Assembly: GCA_029432815.1 (NCBI GenBank)
Contig: JAROBA010000003.1
Span: forward strand, 1 to 64,000
DNA from: Pontiellaceae bacterium B1224
GTDB taxonomy: Bacteria > Verrucomicrobiota > Kiritimatiellia > Kiritimatiellales > Pontiellaceae
Direction: 5' to 3'
Length of the DNA stretch: 64,000 nucleotides
This document shows, one piece after another, positions 24,524 through 31,900 of this stretch (position 1 is the stretch's first letter; the number at the start of each line of letters is the position of its first letter). The notes below the pieces were generated by a model, which was not told where the DNA came from, did no database searches, and was given only the letters and a program-made list of their open reading frames with translations. Both the position numbers and the translations under genes were made by a program.

Positions 24524-25404
24524 TGAAGAACAAATCACAGAGCCTTTGGGGCGATGCCTGGCGCCGATTGAAAAAGAACCGGCTGGCTATGTTCTGCCTG
24601 GGACTGGTGATCTTTTTCACTCTGTTGGCAGTCTACGGCGAGATTGTCTATCGCTATTATGAAATTAAGGATGTGGCATCGCCGTATTCACTGACTAATC
24701 TGGACATCGCCTACGAGGCACCGAGTTCCAGACATTGGATGGGAACCGACGGGCTGGGGCGCGATGTGATGGCGCGGTTGGTGCAAGGCGTTCGTATTGC
24801 TTATAAAGTCGGCATCATCACTTCCATGATTGCGATTCCGATCGGCGTGATACTCGGCTGTTTGGCCGGGTTCTTCGGCGGGAAAGTGGACGATTTTATT
24901 GTCTGGCTTTATTCCACCTTCGCCTCCATGCCCGGACTACTTTTCATTCTGGCGATTGCGATGGTCGTTCCGGATCAGGGACTGCTCGGCGTTTATCTGG
25001 GCATTGGTCTGACCACCTGGGTGGGCTTGTGCCGACTGGTTCGCGGCGAGGTGATGAAGCATAAAGAACAAACCTATGTGCAAGCCGCCAAAGCGCTGGG
25101 GCTCGGTTCGGGACGGATTATGTTTAAGCACATTCTGCCGAACATCTCCCACGTGATCATCGTCACCTTTTCGCTCCGGTTTCCGGCGGCGGTCGGTACA
25201 GAGGTCATCATGAGTTTTCTGGGCATCGGTGTGCAGGGCGAGCCCTCGTGGGGGCTGATGATTGATTCCGCGCGCATGCGCCTCTGGCAGGGCATGTGGT
25301 GGGAAATGACCTTTGTGACGATCGCTCTCTTTTTATTGGTGCTGGCCTTTAACCTGTTGGGCGATGCCCTGCGCGACGCTTTGGACCCTCGGCTCAATGA
25401 TTAA
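24523..25404 (+). CDS. oligopeptide ABC transporter permease (OppC/DppC family)
   Basis: A 293-residue inner-membrane permease partner of the preceding gene. An N-terminal helix (about 22-45), the OppC-typical HWMGTDGLGRDVMARLVQGVRIA (about 71-93), and the transport domain with the EAA loop YVQAAKALGLGSGRIMFKHILPN (about 186-208) are all present. It ends with the usual GDALRDALDPRL. Its ATG overlaps the stop of the upstream permease gene. A dispersed repeat separates it from the ATPase genes. Confidence 0.94.
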   Translation: MKNKSQSLWGDAWRRLKKNRLAMFCLGLVIFFTLLAVYGEIVYRYYEIKDVASPYSLTNLDIAYEAPSSRHWMGTDGLGRDVMARLVQGVRIAYKVGIITSMIAIPIGVILGCLAGFFGGKVDDFIVWLYSTFASMPGLLFILAIAMVVPDQGLLGVYLGIGLTTWVGLCRLVRGEVMKHKEQTYVQAAKALGLGSGRIMFKHILPNISHVIIVTFSLRFPAAVGTEVIMSFLGIGVQGEPSWGLMIDSARMRLWQGMWWEMTFVTIALFLLVLAFNLLGDALRDALDPRLND

Positions 25405-25407
25405 GAT

Positions 25408-25505
25408 ATCAAACACAAAGGCTCGAAGGGCACGAAGTGCAAAAGGTGTGACAGCATTACTTAGTGAACTTTGCGCCTTAAGCGAGTGTGCGAGCGGGTG
25501 TTAAA
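25408..25505. repeat. dispersed inverted repeat between permease and ATPase genes
   Basis: 'acacaaaggctcgaaggg' with 'cacgaagtgc' is followed by 'ttagtgaactttgcgcctta'; the two halves are imperfect complements. It is the same type as the element after aceF (12973-13040) and sits just before the oppD-type start. Confidence 0.5.
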
Positions 25506-25509
25506 AAAA

Positions 25510-26310
25510 ATGAGTAAGTCGGATAACATTCTGGAAGTGAAGAAGCTCCAAATCCATTTTGGACATGGCGACGATGCCGTGCGTGCGGTGGACGGTGTCA
25601 GCTTTCACGTGGCGCGCGGCGAGACGCTGGCGCTGGTGGGTGAAAGTGGCAGCGGTAAAAGCATCAGTGCGCTTGCATTAACTAAGCTCACCCCGCGGGC
25701 GGCGATCTATGCGGGCGGTCAGGTGCTGTTCAATCAAACGGATATGCTTTTGTTGTCGGAACGTGATTTGCGCGCTATTCGCGGCAGTCAGATTTCGTAT
25801 ATTTTTCAGGAGCCGATGTCATCCTTCAATCCGGTGTTTACCATCGGATGGCAGATTGAAGAGGCGCTGAAGCTGCATCGCAAAGGAGTTGATCGTAAAG
25901 CCGAAGTGGAGCGCCTGCTTAAACTGGTGCATCTGCCGCAGCGAATGGCCGTTGCCTATCCGCATGAAATGAGCGGTGGTCAGCTGCAGCGTTGCATGAT
26001 TGCGATGGCGCTGGCCTGCGATCCCGAACTGCTGGTGGCCGACGAACCCACCACGGCGCTTGATGTGACTGTGCAGCGGGAAATTCTTAATCTGCTGGCC
26101 GAGCTGAGCCGGAAGGTGAATCTATCGGTTCTCATGATTACGCATAACTTCGGAATCGTTTCCGACCTTGCCGATCGTGTTTGTGTGATGAAGAAAGGCA
26201 GGATTGTTGAAGAAGGCGAGACTCGTCAGGTGCTGGACGACCCGCAGCATGACTACACCAAACAGCTTATGGCCGCCGTCCCTCGCCTTCGTCCCAAGGA
26301 ATTTAAATAG
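25510..26310 (+). CDS. oligopeptide ABC transporter ATP-binding protein (OppD/DppD family)
   Basis: A 266-residue ATPase that powers the importer. Walker A is GESGSGKS (about 43-50), the Q-loop is in YIFQEPMSSFNPV (about 96-108), the signature is MSGGQLQRCMIAMAL (about 154-168), Walker B is LLVADEPTTALD (about 175-186) and the switch His is in MITHNFG (about 208). It ends soon after the ATPase core and lacks the long C-terminal OppD extension (families usually run to about 320). The ATG at 25510 is preferred; a TTG-initiated frame from 25471 would run through the dispersed repeat. The next ATPase gene follows in 5 bases. Confidence 0.93.
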   Translation: MSKSDNILEVKKLQIHFGHGDDAVRAVDGVSFHVARGETLALVGESGSGKSISALALTKLTPRAAIYAGGQVLFNQTDMLLLSERDLRAIRGSQISYIFQEPMSSFNPVFTIGWQIEEALKLHRKGVDRKAEVERLLKLVHLPQRMAVAYPHEMSGGQLQRCMIAMALACDPELLVADEPTTALDVTVQREILNLLAELSRKVNLSVLMITHNFGIVSDLADRVCVMKKGRIVEEGETRQVLDDPQHDYTKQLMAAVPRLRPKEFK

Positions 26311-26315
26311 AAAAA

Positions 26316-27083
26316 ATGGATAAGTTGCTGTCAGTTGAAATGTTGAATGTCGTTTATGGCAAAGGGAAGGATTCCGTTCATGCTGTGAAGGATGTGACTT
26401 TCTATATCAAACCCGGCGAGATTTTCGGGCTTGTTGGCGAAAGCGGGTGCGGTAAAAGTTCGCTGGGGAAAGCCGTTATTCGTCTGACCGATCCAACCTC
26501 TGGAACAATTGATTTTAATGGAACCGATGTAGCATCGCTGAAAGGAAAAGCACTGAAGACCTATCGGCAGGAAGTGCAGATGGTTTTTCAGGATCCCTAC
26601 GGTTCGCTCAACCCGCGCATGAAAGTGGGCAGTGCCATTGTGGACGTGCTTCAAGTTCATAAGATTGGAAACAATACGATGGAGCGGCGGGCGCGGGTTA
26701 CCGAACTTTTTGAAGCGGTGGGACTGGAGCCTGATTGGGCCTGGCGCTATCCGCATGAATTTTCCGGCGGTCAGCGGCAGCGCATCTGTATTGCCCGCGC
26801 CCTGGCGCTGAACCCGGATTTGCTGGTGGCCGATGAACCGGTTTCGGCGCTGGACGTTTCCGTACAGGCCGAGATTCTCCAACTATTGGAAAAACTGCGT
26901 GCCAGCCGTCAGCTGGCCTTCCTTTTTGTCAGTCATGATCTGGCCGTGGTCCGCAATGTCTGCGACCGGGTCGCCGTGATGTATAACGGCGAAATTGTTG
27001 AGATGGGCAACGTTGCCGATGTGATCGACAATCCGCAGCACGAATACACCCGCAAGCTTCTTGAAGCGGTTCCTTCTTTTTAA
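26316..27083 (+). CDS. oligopeptide ABC transporter ATP-binding protein (OppF/DppF family)
   Basis: A 255-residue second ATPase, forming a heterodimer with the preceding one. Walker A is GESGCGKSS (about 42-50), the Q-loop is MVFQDPYGSLNPRM (about 89-102), the signature is FSGGQRQRICIARAL (about 149-163), Walker B is LLVADEPVSALDVS (about 169-182) and the H-switch is FVSHDLAVV (about 204-212). It also lacks the C-terminal OppF extension. This completes a full importer: binding lipoprotein, two permeases, two ATPases. A one-mismatch palindrome lies at 26877. Confidence 0.93.
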   Translation: MDKLLSVEMLNVVYGKGKDSVHAVKDVTFYIKPGEIFGLVGESGCGKSSLGKAVIRLTDPTSGTIDFNGTDVASLKGKALKTYRQEVQMVFQDPYGSLNPRMKVGSAIVDVLQVHKIGNNTMERRARVTELFEAVGLEPDWAWRYPHEFSGGQRQRICIARALALNPDLLVADEPVSALDVSVQAEILQLLEKLRASRQLAFLFVSHDLAVVRNVCDRVAVMYNGEIVEMGNVADVIDNPQHEYTRKLLEAVPSF

Positions 27084-27107
27084 ACAGCAGTCCCGGAGCA
27101 TTTTTTC

Positions 27108-27431
27108 ATGGAACTCAAAAACGTACGGGTCAAAAAAAGATTCCTCACATGCCGAACCTGCGAGACGGAATTTTTCGGCTATTCGGAGGCCTCGGGCGAG
27201 GATGCTGACAAGCTGTTTGAATGCGACGACTGCGGCGCTATCTTTTCGCTCGCCAGGGGACAATCTGTAGATGACCACATCAAAGGCATATACTGCCCCG
27301 ATTGCGACGCACCGCTGGAGGAGAGTCTGGTGGAAAAAACTTCAGCAGGCATTTGCCCCATGTGCGAAGACCGCGACTATTACGGTACCGGCGAAGCGGA
27401 AGAGACAGAGCTCGAAACGTACAGGCTTTAA
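27108..27431 (+). CDS. small protein with two CxxC-pair zinc sites
   Basis: A 107-residue soluble protein with four CxxC knuckles: C15/C18 and C39/C42, then C63/C66 and C83/C86. This spacing predicts two zinc-ribbon-like modules, each formed by a consecutive pair of knuckles. The C-terminus is acidic. I do not recognise a named family. It follows the transporter operon by 24 bases and may be co-transcribed with it by read-through. CGGAG lies 12 bases before the start. Such proteins often bind nucleic acid or other proteins, but nothing here shows which. Confidence 0.65.
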   Translation: MELKNVRVKKRFLTCRTCETEFFGYSEASGEDADKLFECDDCGAIFSLARGQSVDDHIKGIYCPDCDAPLEESLVEKTSAGICPMCEDRDYYGTGEAEETELETYRL

Positions 27432-27464
27432 CCAGCGAGTTTGCCGTTCTTGGTGAGCATCTAT

Positions 27465-27479
27465 TTCCAATGTTTGGAA
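27465..27479. repeat. TTCCA-N5-TGGAA palindrome, intergenic copy
   Basis: TTCCAATGTTTGGAA, 34 bases after the zinc protein gene. It is the last exact copy before a 15.7-kb stretch with none. Confidence 0.9.
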
Positions 27480-27670
27480 AAAGAGCGTGCAGCTAGGCTG
27501 ATCCACCATCTAAAGATGGAATTGTTCTTTGGTGTAAAAGATTCGTTTTTATTGAAATATTTCTAAAAAAGGAATAAACAGGACAGTGCTGATTCATTAA
27601 TTTGAACATGTTTTTCAGAAGTAACTTGTTTGATAAAACGAACTTACTAACCCGAACGCGGAGCGTCACC

Positions 27671-28720
27671 ATGCCTCAGAAAAAGGTATCGACTGGGTGT
27701 AATGCGAAGCATGGCATTGAACAACCTGCTGATTCCTCCAAAATTTCGAACAATCAGACAAGCCAGCTCCTGTTGCAGAAGCAATACCGGGAGTTGACGA
27801 GCAGGCATCTCGGTGACCTCCGCCAATCCCTTTTTTCCGAGCTTACAGGACTCCATTTTCACATTCACTGGGAATCACTCCATCCAACGGCCCCCAAGGA
27901 TGCACATTCCATCGCGTGTTCTGTTTGCTGCGGTTTAACTAATGGCGTCCCGAAGCCTCATTGCGATGTATTAGGAGCACTGCATCTGGAGAAATCCCGG
28001 CGCGCAGGTGCGAGCGGCCATCGGTTCAGGTGTGGGGCAGGGGTTAGCAACTACTGGTTTCCCATCACAATTCGAGGATTGGTCATAGGTATTGCATTTG
28101 TTCAGGCGCTCGATAAAAGCAGCCAGATTCTAAGGCAGCACATGTGGGATGACCCCAAAAATAATACTGTTCCGCTCCTCAGTCGGGCCGAATTTGACCA
28201 CGCTGCACACTTGCTGCGATTTATTGCCCAGAGTGCCGAAACTGCTACCTTAGCTGAGTTGAATCAGCTGGATGTGAAACAGGTACGTGAGGCGATGAGC
28301 TCACTGCAACAGGAACAAGACCGCTTGAACGAACACATCCAACGTCTGTTACCTAAGCAGAATCAGCTGTCTGGAAGTCACCACAATTCGTCGCCCCTGC
28401 TTGTGAAACGCATGCTCGACTATATTCACCAGCACCATGCGGAACCGATCACGCTCCTGGAATGTGCCCGCGTCCACGGCCACAACGCCTCCTATTTATC
28501 CAATCTCTTTTCGCAAACTGTCGGCCTGCCATTCAAAGCCTATCTTACCGAACTGCGTCTGGAAAAATCCAAGGAGCTTCTTGGAGATCCTGATCAGAAT
28601 ATAAATGAGATTGCACAAGCAGTAGGCTATGCCAGCGCCAATCGCTTCAGGCTTGCCTTCAAGAAGCAGACTGGGCTTTCTCCCAGTCACTGGCGCGAAA
28701 CCATGCGCCCCTCTCCATAA
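27671..28720 (+). CDS. AraC-family transcription regulator with a PocR sensory domain
   Basis: A 349-residue regulator. Residues about 40-200 form a PocR-type ligand domain with Cys-rich motifs CSVCCGLTNGVPKPHC and later HRFRCGAGVSNYWFPI, which in relatives may bind a small molecule or metal. A short coiled linker (about 205-240) follows, then a C-terminal AraC double helix-turn-helix (about 250-349: LVKRMLDYIHQHH...GHNASYLSNLFSQTVGLPFKAYLTELRLEKSKELL...VGYASANRFRLAFKKQTGLSPSHWR). GGAG 7 bases before 27671 supports that ATG over the frame starting at 27602. It is next to, and reads toward, a giant secreted-protein gene whose upstream region carries an 18-bp direct repeat (28832-28869), a likely operator. 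Confidence 0.9.
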   Translation: MPQKKVSTGCNAKHGIEQPADSSKISNNQTSQLLLQKQYRELTSRHLGDLRQSLFSELTGLHFHIHWESLHPTAPKDAHSIACSVCCGLTNGVPKPHCDVLGALHLEKSRRAGASGHRFRCGAGVSNYWFPITIRGLVIGIAFVQALDKSSQILRQHMWDDPKNNTVPLLSRAEFDHAAHLLRFIAQSAETATLAELNQLDVKQVREAMSSLQQEQDRLNEHIQRLLPKQNQLSGSHHNSSPLLVKRMLDYIHQHHAEPITLLECARVHGHNASYLSNLFSQTVGLPFKAYLTELRLEKSKELLGDPDQNINEIAQAVGYASANRFRLAFKKQTGLSPSHWRETMRPSP

Positions 28721-28831
28721 CCAGGATATCCCGCGCAAAGGTGTAGAGAAAGTAGAGCTGCAGTTCTTTGCCGCTTAGAGTGAGGCAGTTTAATCCCCCG
28801 CGTCTTCGGATTGCCCCAAACCCAAAAAAAC

Positions 28832-28869
28832 GCACGCTATCCCAAACTTTTGCACGCTATGCGAAACTT
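28832..28869 (+). promoter_or_regulatory. direct-repeat operator candidate for the AraC/PocR regulator
   Basis: GCACGCTATCCCAAACTT (28832-28849) and GCACGCTATGCGAAACTT (28852-28869) match at 16 of 18 positions, in direct orientation with a 20-base period (two helical turns). This is the geometry of AraC-family half-sites. They lie 77-114 bases before the ATG of the giant protein gene. I see no confident -35/-10 pair downstream. Confidence 0.6.
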
Positions 28870-28945
28870 GTTTTTGCGAGCAAAATGTCTTTGTTCGAAA
28901 GGGACTCAGTACTCCCATTTTAGTGCTAATAGCAGAGGGATCATT

Positions 28946-31900
28946 ATGAAAATAAAAACCAAATCACCATTCGTTATTCGTCATATGGCCTTCCTTTTGT
29001 TTGCTTCCTTACTGCTGTTCATTGTTCCGCGAGCGCTTGCTCAGACCGATTGGGGCTCGGCATTGCAGTTTGATGGGACCGATGATTATGTCGAATCCAG
29101 CGGTATCAATCTGGCAAACTCTTCCTTCACCATCGAAGCATTGATCAAGCGGGATAGCATAGGGACATCTGATTGCATTATTGGTCAAGGAACCGCTGCG
29201 GCTAACATGGGGCTGCACTTTGCATTCCGGGCTAATAATGTGTTTACCCTTGCCTTTTATTCTGACGATTTAAACACGGCCGATACGTATACTGACTATG
29301 GCTGGCATCACTGGGCAGGTACCTATGACATAAGTGGAAGGGTTCGGAGTCTCTATAGGGACGGAATACTGGTTGCGAATGACATAGCCACTGCTAATTA
29401 TAAAGGTTTGGGACCTTTGCGCATTGGAAGCCGTTCGTTCGATGCTGATTATATATTTGCAGGACAGATTGATGAAGTTCGCATCTGGAATGTGGCGCGA
29501 ACGGATGCGGAGATTAAAGCCAATATGACACAACCACTTTCCGGAGACGAATCCGGACTTATTGCTTACTACCGATTAGATGAAGAAGCAGGTAGTGTGG
29601 CATATGATAATTCCTCCAACAATTTTGATGGAACGCTGGTCAATGGCCCAGATTGGGTTGCTTCGTCCGCACCTTTCTTAACGCTGCCAGCGGATAATTT
29701 CACCCCCACCACGGCCAGATTGAATGCCTTGATCAATCCCAATGGGAGATCAACTGACGCTTGGTTCGAATGGGGTACGAACACAACCTTTGGCTGCAGT
29801 ACGCAAATAGTGAATTTGGGCGGCGGAACTAACGTTGTACCAATAACTGCTGCACTTACAGGATTGATTCCACAACTGACCTATCACTTTCGCGCCGTAG
29901 CATCCAACAGTCTTGGTGTTGCATATGGCCAATCAAAAACCTTTAGTCTCTGGGAAGCAACTAATCTGGTCGATAGCGGGGCCGGATCCTTGCGTAACCT
30001 GATCGCCATTGCGGATGCAGGATCAGCTATTATCGTGACCAACATCGGCACCCTCACGCTGACCAGTGGAGAACTTATAATCAATAAAGATCTCAGCATC
30101 GTGGGGCCGGGCGCTGATCTATTCGCCATCAGCGGAAATAACAGCAGCCGAGTCTTTAATATTGCCAACGGTGCTGCCGTCAACATTTCGGGCCTGACCA
30201 TTCGAGACGGGCGCAGCCCCGTCAGCCAGCCGGGAGGCGGCATTTACAACAACGGAACTCTGACCTTGAAGGATTGCAGTGTAATAGCCAATCACGCCGG
30301 TGATGGTAGCACTGGCGGTGCTGGAGGCAATGGTGGAGGTATATACAATCACACTTCCGGAATCTTCACGGCTAACCGTTGCACATTCAGCGGTAACTAC
30401 AGCGGTAACGGTGGAACCGGTTCTAACGGAGGAAACGCTTCCGGGGGGAGTGGAAATGATGGAGGCGACGGTGGGGACGGTGGTAATGGTGGGAACGGTG
30501 GCGCGGTTTACTCCACTGGAATTCAACTCACTCTGGACTCTTCTACGCTGAGTGGAAATTTTACCGGCTCAGGTGGTACTGGAGGAAAGGGAGGAAATGG
30601 CGGGTGGGGTGCAATCAGCGGCGGTGATGGTGGCGATGGTGGCGATGGCGGCGACGGCGGCGACGGCGGCGGCATTTTCGCCAATGGTATTGTGAAGTTT
30701 GAAAGTAGCACGGTAAGCGGCAATCTGGTCGGCAACGGTGGAAACGGTGGCGGTAGCGGATGGGGTGCAGAGGGCGGATTGTCGGATGGCAGTTCCGGTT
30801 CATCAGGCACCAGCGGTGTTGCAGGAGATGGCGGCGGAGTGAACAATCAGCTCGGTGCTCAGGCGCAACTTGTGAATACGATAGTAGCTTTGAATGTCGA
30901 TTCCTCCGGCCCCGACGACGTTGCAGGGACATTCACATCCCTCGGCCATAACCTTATCGGTAATACGATTGGGAGCTCCGGCTTTGGATCGGGTGATTTG
31001 CTCAATACAAATCCTATGCTTGGTTCACTGGCTGATAACGGCGGCTCAACGTTGACGCTGACGCCTTTGCCGGACAGTCCGGTTATCAATTCGGGCGACA
31101 ACGCGTATGCGACTACGACGGATCAGCGTGGGTTACCTCGCATAGCTGCCGGCCAGACAGATATTGGTGCCGTTGAATATCAATACTGGCCTATGGTCAC
31201 GACGTTACCGGCCAGCGAGGTTAGTGCCACCGGAGCGGTTGCCTGTGCAACTTTGCACGGTACAGTGAACCCGGATGGGCCCATTCCTACGACGGCTTGG
31301 TTTGAGTGGGAAGCCGGTATTGGTGAGGGATACTCCCGTCGAACACCTTCCTTCTCTATCGGGACCGGCACCACTGCCGTTCCTGTTACAGCTGAGTTGA
31401 CCGGACTCTCCGCAGATGTAACGTATCGCTATCGGCTGGTAGCCACGAATTCAATCAATTGCATTGTCAACGGTGCTGAGATGTGTTTCTGGGCTCCCCT
31501 TGTGAGCCTTTTTGGAGAGAATTCTCTAATCGGGACCTGTTATGATCCGTTCGTGGATCCCGGCGCATTTGTTAACAGCTCGGCGGCCCAAATTGCTGCG
31601 GGGTCTAGTCACTGTCTGGCCCTTAAAACGGATGGCGGAGTCGTCGGTTGGGGATCAAACGATTTCGGTGAGACCACCATCCCTCAGATTGCACGTAGCA
31701 ACATTGTGGCGATTGCTGCAGGAGGTTCTGAGTATGAAAGCCTAAGTTTGGCACTCAAAGCCGATGGCGGTGTCGTGGGCTGGGGAGCTAATTATTACGC
31801 TATTCCATCGGCCGCCACCAGCAACATCGTGGCGATCACCGCTGGTGGAACTTATTTTGGGTGCTTTGGTCTTGCCCTTAACACGAGTGGAGGAGTGGTG

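Noticed and set aside
30523-30846. Pro-rich frames opposite the Gly-rich part of the giant protein
   Set aside because: They arise from reading GGC/GGT glycine codons in reverse; no gene signals.
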